From positions 1-33,741 of the forward strand of contig MHBI01000047.1 of NCBI GenBank assembly GCA_001804815.1: 33,741 nucleotides of DNA, written 5' to 3'. Below the pieces are notes generated by a model that saw nothing but the letters and a program-made list of their open reading frames with translations, made no database searches and had not been told where the DNA came from. This document shows, one piece after another, positions 17,664 through 26,032 of the stretch. Positions within the stretch are counted from its first letter, which is position 1; each line of letters begins with the position of its first letter. Source of the stretch: Lentisphaerae bacterium GWF2_50_93. GTDB lineage: Bacteria; Verrucomicrobiota; Lentisphaeria; Victivallales; GWF2-50-93. Position numbers and translations under genes: made by a program.

Positions 17664-17682
17664 ACAAACGCGGTGGGGAAAA

Positions 17683-18468
17683 ATGAATAAGACGCTGGCA
17701 CCTCTGATAATATCGTTCGCGGTGATAATACTGCTTACCTTCATTATCATAAACTCAAGACCAAAGGGCAGCGCCTTGGAACTCCAGACAAACGGCATAT
17801 CGCCGACCATGGCGCTGAGCACCATGTCGAAATCCAAGCAGAAGCGCAAGGAGCACTCACCGGCGAAACGCTCTGTCTACATACCGGAAACGGAAAGGAC
17901 CCTCGAGGACGCAAAGAGATTCCTAGCTGCGGGAAAAGAACCTGAAGCCGAGGATGCCCTGAGGACTCTCCTGGTATTCGAACCCGACAACCAGCAGGCT
18001 CTTTCGCTGCTTGGCGGCATATTCTATTATTCACAGCGCTATTCCGATGCGGAGATGATCTTCAGGAGGCAGATCAGGATGACGCCGGACAATGAGTCCC
18101 TCTACAACCATCTGGGTTCCTCCCTCGCAAAGCAGTCCAAGATACAGGAGGCGATACAGATGACCTTGAAGGCGGTGGAGATCAATCCCAAATCATCCGA
18201 CGCCCAGATAAACCTTTCTTCAATGTACGCCTCGGCAGGCGACTCGCAGTCATGCATAAAGCATTTCTTCGCCGCATACCAGCTGATAGGCTACAGCATA
18301 CTGCCTTTTACATATGATCAGTCTTTCGACAAGGTACGCTCCGTGCCTGAATTCCAGGAAATCATCTCAAGGGCCAAGAAGGACATGGAGACGAGGCTGA
18401 AATTGGACAAGGTTCCGGATACCGGAAATGGAACAAAGGCGAATCCGCCTCTGATGCAGGGGAAATGA
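17683..18468 (+). CDS. Membrane-anchored TPR protein
   Basis: 261 residues. One N-terminal transmembrane helix (APLIISFAVIILLTFIIIN, about 6-24) and a basic/Ser-rich linker are followed by tetratricopeptide repeats from ~65 to ~195 (AKRFLAAGKEPEAEDALRTL, ALSLLGGIFYYSQRYSDAEM, LYNHLGSSLAKQSKIQEAIQ, AQINLSSMYASAGDSQSCIK). TPRs mediate protein contacts, so it may be an envelope scaffold. It is 19 bases behind lpxD with GGTGGGGAAAA as ribosome site, so it is probably co-transcribed. The specific partner is unknown. Confidence 0.85.
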   Translation: MNKTLAPLIISFAVIILLTFIIINSRPKGSALELQTNGISPTMALSTMSKSKQKRKEHSPAKRSVYIPETERTLEDAKRFLAAGKEPEAEDALRTLLVFEPDNQQALSLLGGIFYYSQRYSDAEMIFRRQIRMTPDNESLYNHLGSSLAKQSKIQEAIQMTLKAVEINPKSSDAQINLSSMYASAGDSQSCIKHFFAAYQLIGYSILPFTYDQSFDKVRSVPEFQEIISRAKKDMETRLKLDKVPDTGNGTKANPPLMQGK

Positions 18469-18540
18469 CGGTCTGAGACCCCGGACTTCCTGTTTTCCCA
18501 TGAAATCGAAAATAATAAATCTTAAATTGAAAATATTCCC

Positions 18541-20340
18541 ATGGGCTGCATAAAAATACTTTCAGACGCGATCAGCAACCGGATAGCCGCCGGAGAAGTA
18601 ATTGAGAGACCAGCCTCGGTCGTGAAGGAGCTCGTGGAGAACTCGATCGACGCAGAGGCGGTAAAAATAACCGTCCAGGTTGAAAACGCCGGCACCAAGC
18701 TTATTTCCGTGACTGACAACGGGCGCGGGATGGATTCGGACGACGCGCTTCTCTGCCTCGAGCCCCATGCCACCAGCAAAATCTCCCACGCCGAGGATAT
18801 AAACAGGATCTACACTCTCGGGTTCCGTGGCGAGGCCCTGCCCAGTATCGCTTCAGTTTCCCGGCTCAGGCTCAGGACGCGCCGCCATGATGACATTGAA
18901 GGGAGCGAGGTGCTGATAGAAGGCGGCAAGTTCGCCGAGACGAATCCAGCCGGCTGCGCGCCAGGCACGGAGATAAATGTCCGCGAGCTGTTCTTCAATA
19001 CTCCGGCAAGAAGGAAGTTCCTCCACAGCAGGAGCACCGAGGAGCGCCACATCCAGGAGACTCTCTGGGGGCTCGCGCTCGGACATCCTGCAGTTTCATT
19101 CGAACTTATCATGGACGGGAAGACTGTGTTCTCATCTCCATGCTGCAAGTCGCTGCTGCCGCGCATCCAGACTTTCTTCGGGAAGGAACTGCAGGACAAC
19201 CTGATCCCTGTCGACGCCTCCGGGCCGGCTTACAGGATAAGCGGTTTCATCGCAAGGCATGGCTTCACGAAAAACTCCAGACGCGAACAGCGCGTATTCG
19301 TCAACAGCAGACCAGTGGAATCCCCTTCAGTCTTCGCCGGAATAAGGGACGGATATGGTTCGCTGTCCCATGATGGAAGATATCCGCCCGTCTTCATTTT
19401 CCTGGACATGGATCCTGCGCTTGTCGATGTGAACGTGCATCCTGCAAAGAGGGAGGTGAGGTTCAGGGAGTCCAGGGAAGTGACTTCGTTTATTTCCAGC
19501 TCCATAAGGGATGCCCTGCGGAATTCGCAGGCGCCCACCGTATCTGTCAGCAGGGATCTTCCCCTGCGATCCATACTTGCCGGAGCCGACATTTCATATG
19601 CTCCGAAAAAAAACGTGCAGGACAGCATAGGCGGACTTGGGAAAGCGGTAGAGTCCGACATAAAGATTCCTGTCCGCGGAAGCCAGCTGGAGGTCCGGCC
19701 TTTTAAACCGCAGACTGGGCCATCCAATACGGCGGAAAGGCCGGTGGAGCAGGATTTCGAGTCGGTATCGGAACTCAGGATACTGGCATTCCTGGACAAG
19801 ACATATATTCTCGCCTCTTCAGCCAACGGGCTCGTGATCATCGACCAGCATGCAGCCCATGAGCGCGTCATGTTCGAAAGGATACTGGATTCGGCCGGAA
19901 AAAGCAGGACTCTTTCACAGAAGCTTCTCATTCCATCGGCCATCGAACTGTCAAGATCAGAAGTCATGTTCCTGGAAAAGCACAGGAAACATTTCATGGC
20001 CCTGGGCTTTGAAATTGAATCTTTCGGTGCGAACACCATAATCATAAACTCGATTCCGGACGGGCTGCATCAGGACAATCTCAAGGGGCTTTTTTCCGAC
20101 ATGCTTGCGGATCTCATGGATGAGGGCAAGTCGAACGGCAAGATCGACGAGGCCGCCATCGCCCGGGCCGCATGCAGGAATTCGGTCAAGGCCAACGACC
20201 TGCTGTCATTCGAAGAAGCCAGATCGCTTCTCCACCAGCTTTCCAGGTGCGAGCTGCCGTTTTCATGTCCACATGGAAGGCCGGCAGTGATAAACATTTC
20301 ATTCAAGGAACTTGAAAAAAGGTTTGGCAGGAGGAAATAG
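18541..20340 (+). CDS. mutL: DNA mismatch repair protein MutL (endonuclease type)
   Basis: 599 residues. The GHKL ATPase motifs are clear at the N-terminus: AAGEVIERPASVVKELVENS, DNGRGM, GFRGEALPSI. The transducer domain includes FVNSRPVESP and DVNVHPAKREVRFRE. After a linker (about 325-410) the C-terminal dimerisation domain carries DQHAAHERVMFE starting at Asp435. This fits the DQHA(X)2E(X)4E metal site of nicking MutLs. CPHGRP near the end is also conserved. It should therefore nick DNA itself, as expected in bacteria without MutH. mutS is not in this window. No strong Shine-Dalgarno precedes the ATG. Confidence 0.97.
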   Translation: MGCIKILSDAISNRIAAGEVIERPASVVKELVENSIDAEAVKITVQVENAGTKLISVTDNGRGMDSDDALLCLEPHATSKISHAEDINRIYTLGFRGEALPSIASVSRLRLRTRRHDDIEGSEVLIEGGKFAETNPAGCAPGTEINVRELFFNTPARRKFLHSRSTEERHIQETLWGLALGHPAVSFELIMDGKTVFSSPCCKSLLPRIQTFFGKELQDNLIPVDASGPAYRISGFIARHGFTKNSRREQRVFVNSRPVESPSVFAGIRDGYGSLSHDGRYPPVFIFLDMDPALVDVNVHPAKREVRFRESREVTSFISSSIRDALRNSQAPTVSVSRDLPLRSILAGADISYAPKKNVQDSIGGLGKAVESDIKIPVRGSQLEVRPFKPQTGPSNTAERPVEQDFESVSELRILAFLDKTYILASSANGLVIIDQHAAHERVMFERILDSAGKSRTLSQKLLIPSAIELSRSEVMFLEKHRKHFMALGFEIESFGANTIIINSIPDGLHQDNLKGLFSDMLADLMDEGKSNGKIDEAAIARAACRNSVKANDLLSFEEARSLLHQLSRCELPFSCPHGRPAVINISFKELEKRFGRRK

Positions 20341-20343
20341 CCG

Positions 20344-20362
20344 TTTCCAGGATCCCTGGAAA
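20344..20362 (+). terminator. Hairpin just past mutL
   Basis: TTTCCAGG and CCTGGAAA form a perfect 8-bp stem with a three-base loop, four bases after the mutL stop. The T-run comes only ~18 bases later (20380-20386), so this is either a weak terminator or a 3'-stabilising hairpin. Confidence 0.4.
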
Positions 20363-20529
20363 ATATATTAAAATTCCTGTTTTTTTATGTTTGGACAATA
20401 GATTTCAGATGCTATTATATAATTTACGATTTTACAAAAAGAAGTTATTTCTTGTTGGTTGTTTCCTTTTTTCGATGAAAAGGATGCGGATAAAAAACTG
20501 TTTTTAGCCATTTTTGGAGTTTGAACCAT

Positions 20530-21561
20530 ATGCCTTCAGAAATAGAAGTTTCATGTCCGGGATGCAATGCCGTATTTTCAGTTCCAGTTGAATTGAGCGG
20601 GGAAATCGCAGAATGCACGGAATGCGCTGCCGTATTTGAAATCCCCAGGCTTGATGAACATCCTGATGCAATTGACACCGACACGGGCGCCATCAAGGGA
20701 ATTTTCCCGGCTGCTGCTCCAGCATCTGATTATACATCAACTGCGACGAATACCGTCAAGCTTTCACGTTCCAGCATAGGAATGATACCTACGCTCAAGG
20801 ACAGTTTCACATTTGGACAGAAGGAGCCAGGCACGGGTTTTGGCGCACCACAGCAGCCTCAGCAGCAGCAATCTCCACAGGCCAGCGCATGGGGTGCCCA
20901 GCCTGGAATGCAGCCGCAGCCACGTATGGCTCCGCCGCCGCCACCTCCGCCGCCGGCAAGGCCAGCCCCTCAAATGGCTCCGCCGCCCCAACAGCAGCCA
21001 CGTTTGTCACCTCCGCCGCCTTCTCCAGCTCAACAGCAGATGGCTCCTCCATCGGCCCATCAGGGTGGAGGTGTAGCATCAATGCTTGGAGCAGCGCCGG
21101 CCCAGGCTCAACAGCAGGCCCCAAAACCAACATTTACAAGACCTCCCCAGCCTCCTCAGCCTCCGCAGGCCAGACCAGCTCCAGCACCTTCATCTTCTTC
21201 TGTACCGGCGCATGCACCCACCTCCTCAACCCAGGGAGTGCCTGCACAGCATGTGAGCATCAAGCTCCCGGCCTGGACAAAAGTGCAGTTCAAGCAGGGC
21301 GAGGAAGCTGTCGCCTACAAGGAACTCAACAAGAATCCTGCGATCTCCGCAGTTCTAGCTTCCATACCGGTCATGCTTTCAGGAATAGCCGTGGTGCTCA
21401 ACCAGATCGTTCTCGGCCTAATAATCGTCGGAGTACTGGGAGCGGTTACTTTCATCGTCGCATTCGTCATGTCGAAGGAAGGCGCAAAGCGTGCAATCAT
21501 ACTCACTACGCAGCGCGCAATCTGCATTTTCGGCAAAGACAGAATCGAACTGAAAAAATAG
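20530..21561 (+). CDS. Zinc-ribbon, Pro/Gln-rich linker, two-TM membrane protein
   Basis: I chose the ATG at 20530 (MPSEIEVSCPGC) with GGAG 11 bases upstream; a TTG three codons earlier is only 2 bases from it. Of 343 residues, ~9-39 form a CPGC...CTEC zinc ribbon of the MJ0042/FYDLN type. Residues ~95-240 are almost entirely Pro, Gln and Ala (APPPPPPPPARPAP). Residues ~260-325 contain two transmembrane helices (AVLASIPVMLSGIAVVL, LGLIIVGVLGAVTFIVAFVM). The tail RAIILTTQRAICIFGKDRIE looks like the start of a bacterial PH-like domain. Function unknown; it may be a surface or regulatory adaptor. It lies 33 bases ahead of the EF-G-like gene. Confidence 0.8.
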   Translation: MPSEIEVSCPGCNAVFSVPVELSGEIAECTECAAVFEIPRLDEHPDAIDTDTGAIKGIFPAAAPASDYTSTATNTVKLSRSSIGMIPTLKDSFTFGQKEPGTGFGAPQQPQQQQSPQASAWGAQPGMQPQPRMAPPPPPPPPARPAPQMAPPPQQQPRLSPPPPSPAQQQMAPPSAHQGGGVASMLGAAPAQAQQQAPKPTFTRPPQPPQPPQARPAPAPSSSSVPAHAPTSSTQGVPAQHVSIKLPAWTKVQFKQGEEAVAYKELNKNPAISAVLASIPVMLSGIAVVLNQIVLGLIIVGVLGAVTFIVAFVMSKEGAKRAIILTTQRAICIFGKDRIELKK

Positions 21562-21594
21562 CCGTATCCATTAAACACTTTCAATTTTATCTTT

Positions 21595-23715
21595 ATGTCA
21601 TCAAAAGATAACACCTCTTCCACCCGGGAACTTGATTTCATAAGGAACATCAGCATCATCGCCCATATCGACGCCGGCAAGACCACCGTCACTGAAAGAA
21701 TCCTCTATTATTCCGGCAAGACCCATAAACTCGGCGAAGTCGACAGCGGCAACACCGTGATGGACTATCTCGATGAAGAAAGGGAGAGAGGGATAACCAT
21801 CGTCGCGGCCGCGGCCTCCCTCGAATGGAAGAGGTCCGAAACATCCAATCTCATACACCTCATCGACACCCCCGGCCACATTGATTTCACCGCCGAAGTC
21901 GAAAGATCCCTCAGGGTAATAGACGGCGCCATCGTCATCTTCAGCGGCGTTGAAGGAGTCGAAGCCCAGAGCGAAAAAGTCTGGCGGCAGTCCACAAGGT
22001 ATAATGTCCCGAAGATTGCCTTCATAAACAAACTTGACCGTTCAGGGGCGTCATTCAAGCGCGTCCTCAAGGATATAAGGACCAAGTTCAAAAGCGTCAG
22101 GACAATCCCCTTCCAGATACCTATAGGATCTGAATCGGACCTGGAAGGCGTTATCGACCTGATACAGATGAAGTCGATCTCATTCCATGGCGACGACGGT
22201 TCCAACGTCGTATATGGAGATATTCCGGACGGCTGCGCCGCGGAAGCGAAATCGGCAAGGGATGAAATGCTCTCCTCTATAGCAGATCTTTCAGACGTTG
22301 TCGCGGAATTCTACCTCTCCGAGGAGGAAGTTCCACCAGCCACCCTCGCATCTGAGATAAGAAAGCTTGTCATCGCAAACAAGATCGTGCCGGTATTCAC
22401 AGGTTCCGCAAAGAAAAACATCGGCATCCAGCCGATCCTCGACGCCGTATGTGATTATTTCCCCAGTCCGAACGACAGGGATGTCTATCCGGGAATCAAC
22501 CCGAAAACCGGCGGGCATATCGATATCAGGAACACGGATCAGGCGTTCTGCGGTCTTGTATTCAAGCTTGTCGCCAGCGGAAGCGCGGACCTTCTCTACA
22601 TGAGGACCTACAGCGGGAGGCTCAACCATAACGACACACTGCTCAACGCAAGGACCAATGAGAAAGTCCGCATCAAGAGGATCCTGAGGCTCTATGCGAA
22701 AAACGTGGAATCCGTAGAAGAGGTCGGCCCCGGCGACATCATAGGCATAATCGGTCCTGCAGACACTTTTACAGGCGACACCCTCTCTGCGGTGAACCGC
22801 CCCGTCCTCCTCGAAAAGATAGTGTTTCCCGACCCTGTGATATCCATCGCCGTAGAGCCTAAGTCAAACAAGGACAAGGACCGGCTCAACACCACGCTTG
22901 AAATGCTCTGCCGGGAGGATCCGACTCTCAGCGTAAAGAGGAATGATGCGACCGGACAGAACCTGATCTCCGGCATGGGCGAACTGCATCTCGAGGTCAA
23001 CTGCAACAGGATCAGGAACGACTTCCATCTGGAGGCGAGATTCGGCGTCCCGCAGGTCGCATTCAGGGAGACCATCAAGTCTGAAATCGAAATCACCGGC
23101 GTCTTCAACAGGACCATCGGGGAAAAGGAATATTATGCGGAGGCCAGGATCCGGCTCACTCCCGTACTGCATCTCGAAAAGGGAATCGAAGTGGTCAACA
23201 ACGTCAAAAACAAGAACTCTCTTCCGAACGCATGGGTCAATTCCGCCGTCGAGGCGCTCAACAACGGACTGCGCACCGGGGGCAACCTGGGCTATTCCCT
23301 CATCTATATCAGGGGCGAACTCCTGGAGATCACAGGACTGCCCGACAAGACGATCGAAAGTTCCGTCGCAGGCGCAGTCCTGGAAGCTCTCCAGCAGGCG
23401 ATCAGGCAATGCGGCACCACCCTGCTGGAACCGATCGTGAAGGTCGACATCCTATCACCAGAAGCCGTCATCGGCGAAATCACCGGATATCTCCAGGCGA
23501 GACGCGCGCTGATCCACAAGATCGACACGCTTCCAGATTCAAAGCACCTCTCGGCTGAGGTTCCCCTCTCCGAAATGTTCGGATTCAGCAAGGCGCTTCC
23601 GAAACTTTCCGGCGGACGCGCCGCGTTCAGCATGGAGCCATGCGGATACCAGGAGATTTCGGCGCTGGATCTCGAAAGAATGGTTAACCGCAACACCGGA
23701 TTCCAAAACAACTGA
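21595..23715 (+). CDS. Elongation factor G paralogue (EF-G2/spdEFG2-like)
   Basis: 706 residues with full EF-G domain order. GTPase motifs are AHIDAGKT (23-30), RERGITI (switch II region), DTPGH (91-95) and NKLD (145-148); domains II-V follow (GGRAAFSMEPCGYQ is the domain V end). The wording EERERGITIVAAAASLEWK with VWRQSTRYNVPKIAFINKLDRSGASF is closer to mitochondrial EFG2 and bacterial spdEFG2 than to the housekeeping FusA. Those paralogues act with RRF in ribosome recycling (family knowledge). Neither rpsG/rpsL nor tuf is adjacent, which also argues against the canonical fusA locus. The ATG lacks a Shine-Dalgarno sequence. Assignment to recycling rather than translocation is inference. Confidence 0.88.
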   Translation: MSSKDNTSSTRELDFIRNISIIAHIDAGKTTVTERILYYSGKTHKLGEVDSGNTVMDYLDEERERGITIVAAAASLEWKRSETSNLIHLIDTPGHIDFTAEVERSLRVIDGAIVIFSGVEGVEAQSEKVWRQSTRYNVPKIAFINKLDRSGASFKRVLKDIRTKFKSVRTIPFQIPIGSESDLEGVIDLIQMKSISFHGDDGSNVVYGDIPDGCAAEAKSARDEMLSSIADLSDVVAEFYLSEEEVPPATLASEIRKLVIANKIVPVFTGSAKKNIGIQPILDAVCDYFPSPNDRDVYPGINPKTGGHIDIRNTDQAFCGLVFKLVASGSADLLYMRTYSGRLNHNDTLLNARTNEKVRIKRILRLYAKNVESVEEVGPGDIIGIIGPADTFTGDTLSAVNRPVLLEKIVFPDPVISIAVEPKSNKDKDRLNTTLEMLCREDPTLSVKRNDATGQNLISGMGELHLEVNCNRIRNDFHLEARFGVPQVAFRETIKSEIEITGVFNRTIGEKEYYAEARIRLTPVLHLEKGIEVVNNVKNKNSLPNAWVNSAVEALNNGLRTGGNLGYSLIYIRGELLEITGLPDKTIESSVAGAVLEALQQAIRQCGTTLLEPIVKVDILSPEAVIGEITGYLQARRALIHKIDTLPDSKHLSAEVPLSEMFGFSKALPKLSGGRAAFSMEPCGYQEISALDLERMVNRNTGFQNN

Positions 23716-23726
23716 AGGGTTCTATA

Positions 23727-24095
23727 ATGAAAAGCAATTTTTTGATTCTATCGTGCCTGATGGCCCTGCTTCTTCTCACATCATGCAAGAGCGCCCCCGA
23801 CCAGCACATCACCTACTTCAACCTTGCAGAACATAATCTCAAGGTCGCCGAGGAGACGCAGGAGCCAAAGGATCAGGAGAAATATTATATACAGGCCCTG
23901 ATGAACTACTACAAATACATTGTCTTCACCGACACATCCAAAGCCTCGGGAGATGCGAAAATGGAATTGAACCCGGATGACGGGGAAACCCTCATCGAGG
24001 CCAAGATCAAGGCGAAGAAATGCAAGACCGCCCTGAAAGACAGGTTCAACAGGAACTGCATATTCCAGGAGTCCGTAACAATCAGGCCGGAATGA
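23727..24095 (+). CDS. Small lipoprotein
   Basis: 122 residues with a lipoprotein signal: MKSNFLILSCLMALLLLTSC, lipobox LTSC with Cys20 as the lipidation site. The mature part (about 102 residues) is helical and charged (NLAEHNLKVAEE, EKYYIQALMNYYKYIVF, ETLIEAKIKAKKCKTALKDR), reminiscent of a single TPR-like helical pair. No known family is recognised. It lies 11 bases behind the EF-G-like gene and 15 bases ahead of hemW, so it is probably in the same operon. Confidence 0.82.
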   Translation: MKSNFLILSCLMALLLLTSCKSAPDQHITYFNLAEHNLKVAEETQEPKDQEKYYIQALMNYYKYIVFTDTSKASGDAKMELNPDDGETLIEAKIKAKKCKTALKDRFNRNCIFQESVTIRPE

Positions 24096-24110
24096 GTCCC
24101 CCATGACACG

Positions 24111-25301
24111 ATGATCAACCGACTATATATCCATGTACCGTTCTGCGCGTCGAAGTGCGGATACTGCGCCTTCTATTCGATCCCACGTCCTGAATCTGAA
24201 ATCATAGGCGCATATCTCAGCAAACTGGAAAGAGACCTGGAAAAGGCTTCTAATTCCTGCGGGAAGATTGACAGCATCTTCATAGGCGGCGGAACTCCGA
24301 CATATCTTTCCGCCGGCAATCTTGAAAGACTTTTTTCTTCTGTCTCCTCCCATTTTGAAATTTCCGCGGATGCAGAAATTTCAATCGAATGCAATCCGGA
24401 AACCCTGACCGCTGGAAAAGCGGAATTAATTGCGGAATTCGCAAACCGCGTATCACTGGGCATCCAGTCCTTCAATCCTAAATTCAGAAAGATACTCGGC
24501 CGTCAGGGTTCCCCGGAATCAATCGGGAAAGCAATACGCCTTCTTTTGAACAATGGCATCGGCAACATCGGCTGCGACCTCATTTATGCGATCCCCGGCC
24601 AAAGCCTGTCCGACTGGCAATGCGAACTCGAAAAAGCCGCATCCCTGCCATTGAAACATATCTCCTCATATTCGTTGACCATTGAGGAAGGAACGCTCCT
24701 TGCGGAGAAAATGTCGAATATCGAATATCGGATACCGAATGATGAAATTAAACATAATACTGACACCAGACACCTGACACCTGAATCCTCCCCAATCCAA
24801 CCGGCAACGGACCACGGACAACTGACCACGGACAACTCCGTTGAAATGTGGAATCTAGCCGGCGCCATCCTGAAGAAACACGGATTCAGCCGCTACGAAA
24901 TTTCGAATTATTCCAGACGCGGATTTGAATGCAGGCACAACCTTGAAATCTGGTACGGCGACAAATATCTCGGATTCGGCCCCGCCGCATCATCCTTCGA
25001 TGGAATCAAGCGCTGGACAAATGCAGGCGACCTGGGTAAATGGCTCTCAGGAGCCCAGCCCGAGATCGACAGCATTCCCGCGGAAAAGCGCGCCCGTGAA
25101 ATCTTCGTGATGGGATTGCGGACTTCGCAGGGATGGAACAAGATATTTTTTCATCGGAAAACCGGATTCAAGTCCGACATCTTCTCTCCGGAACTCGCGG
25201 AACTCAGGGAGCACAGTCTCATACGGGAAACCGATGAAAAAATATTCTGCACTAAAAAAGGACTGCTTCTCTGGAATGAAGTCGCGGAGAGATTGATATG
25301 A
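24111..25301 (+). CDS. hemW: HemW-type radical SAM protein with an in-frame insert
   Basis: 396 residues. The radical SAM motif C-x3-C-x2-C is at Cys12, Cys16 and Cys19 (FCASKCGYCAF), followed by GGGTPTYLSAGNL, ECNPETL, VSLGIQSFNPKFRKILGR and IGCDLIYAIPGQS. The HemW part ISSYSLTIEEGT ... YEISNYSRRGFECRHNLEIW ... YLGFGPAASS follows, then the C-terminal HemN-C domain. HemW binds heme and SAM and is thought to deliver heme to respiratory enzymes; older annotations call it coproporphyrinogen dehydrogenase. Between LLAEKM and MWNLAGAIL there are 44 residues where relatives have about 10-15. This stretch (202-245) is translated repeat text rather than conserved protein. Confidence 0.93.
   Translation: MINRLYIHVPFCASKCGYCAFYSIPRPESEIIGAYLSKLERDLEKASNSCGKIDSIFIGGGTPTYLSAGNLERLFSSVSSHFEISADAEISIECNPETLTAGKAELIAEFANRVSLGIQSFNPKFRKILGRQGSPESIGKAIRLLLNNGIGNIGCDLIYAIPGQSLSDWQCELEKAASLPLKHISSYSLTIEEGTLLAEKMSNIEYRIPNDEIKHNTDTRHLTPESSPIQPATDHGQLTTDNSVEMWNLAGAILKKHGFSRYEISNYSRRGFECRHNLEIWYGDKYLGFGPAASSFDGIKRWTNAGDLGKWLSGAQPEIDSIPAEKRAREIFVMGLRTSQGWNKIFFHRKTGFKSDIFSPELAELREHSLIRETDEKIFCTKKGLLLWNEVAERLI
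24714..24845 (+). repeat. Low-complexity intergenic-type repeat inserted in frame in hemW
   Basis: The stretch runs through words such as TCGAATATCGAATATCGGAT, CTGACACCAGACACCTGACA and GGACCACGGACAACTGACCA, in the same style as the arrays in non-coding spacers (for example 10835-10872 and 31060-31098). It is 132 bases (44 codons), contains no stop in the hemW frame, and restores homology precisely at MWNLAGAIL. It encodes NIEYRIPNDEIKHN...TDHGQLTTDNSVE. Confidence 0.85.
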
Positions 25302-25331
25302 GCCCAGCTTTATCCTGAAATTTTAATGCTC

Positions 25332-25348
25332 TGTCTCGCAGCGAGACA
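25332..25348. repeat. TGTCTCGC-A-GCGAGACA hairpin behind hemW
   Basis: A perfect 8-bp dyad with a one-base centre lies 30 bases past the hemW stop, between convergent hemW and the TOPRIM gene. No T-run follows, so it resembles the other short palindromic words rather than a classical terminator. Confidence 0.6.
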
Positions 25349-25401
25349 ACCGCTTGCATTGTGGCGTTTCCGCTTGAGAGATAATTTCTTGCGTGCTTTG
25401 C

Positions 25402-26031
25402 TCATGTGAAAAAGAGCCGGTTAAGCCAAGAAACCAACTCATCAACCTGCACTACGCCAACATCAAGGTAACGGGCAGTAATGGCCGTTCCCAATGGCTT
25501 TCCCGGTTCTTCCTGCCATGAAAGCCAACTATGGATCAGCGCCTTCGGTTCGGCCAGTTGACTGAAACGCCGTTCACCCGCAGGAATTGTCGCCACACTT
25601 GCTTTGACGTGGTCGAACAAGAGGGATCCATCCGGTACCAAGAAGCGTAGGAAGTCCTCTAGAATTCCTCTGGTTTTGTTGTCTGGCATGATCCAAATGC
25701 CGACGCGGGGTAGTAAAGCACCAGCAGGCGGATCAATAATGGTACCATCCGCCGATGGGTCATGTGGCACGTTTGTATACCCAATACGAATGAGTCGATC
25801 ACGTAGTGACTGCCAACGAGCGGCCAAATCGGTATCGGCATCTATGACCACACCGACAATGTCTCCATCCTCACTGGCTTTGAGGCGCACCGGCACACTG
25901 TCCAGTAACTTGTCGACGCTCCCGTGAGGCTTGACCTCATCGAGGTGTGAAATTCCACGATTTCCGCATATGTGTTTGATGACATGTTCGTCGTCGGTAC
26001 CTTCAACCAACAGGATTTTCTTGGCAGCCAT
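25402..26031 (-). CDS. TOPRIM-fold DUF3226-like protein, partner of OLD-like ATPase
   Basis: 209 residues from the ATG at 26031. KKILLVEGTDDEHVIKHI holds the TOPRIM Glu (Glu10), VGVVIDADTD holds the D-x-D pair (64, 66), and the MPDNKTRGILEDFL element (116-128) is typical of DUF3226/OLD-TOPRIM proteins. The C-terminal part (EPKALIHSWLSWQEEPGKPLGTAI) also fits DUF3226. The TOPRIM fold cuts or rejoins nucleic acid in OLD and topoisomerase families. The start codon follows the ATPase stop with one base between (TGA-A-ATG), so translation is probably coupled. It is inferred to be the effector of a two-gene defence system; nuclease activity is not shown by sequence alone. Confidence 0.85.
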   Translation of the reverse strand: MAAKKILLVEGTDDEHVIKHICGNRGISHLDEVKPHGSVDKLLDSVPVRLKASEDGDIVGVVIDADTDLAARWQSLRDRLIRIGYTNVPHDPSADGTIIDPPAGALLPRVGIWIMPDNKTRGILEDFLRFLVPDGSLLFDHVKASVATIPAGERRFSQLAEPKALIHSWLSWQEEPGKPLGTAITARYLDVGVVQVDELVSWLNRLFFT

Positions 26032-26032
26032 T

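Noticed and set aside
20889..21611. 240-codon frame overlapping the zinc-ribbon membrane protein gene.
   Set aside because: It is a frame-shifted reading of the low-complexity Pro/Gln region; the sense frame has conserved CxxC motifs and TM helices.
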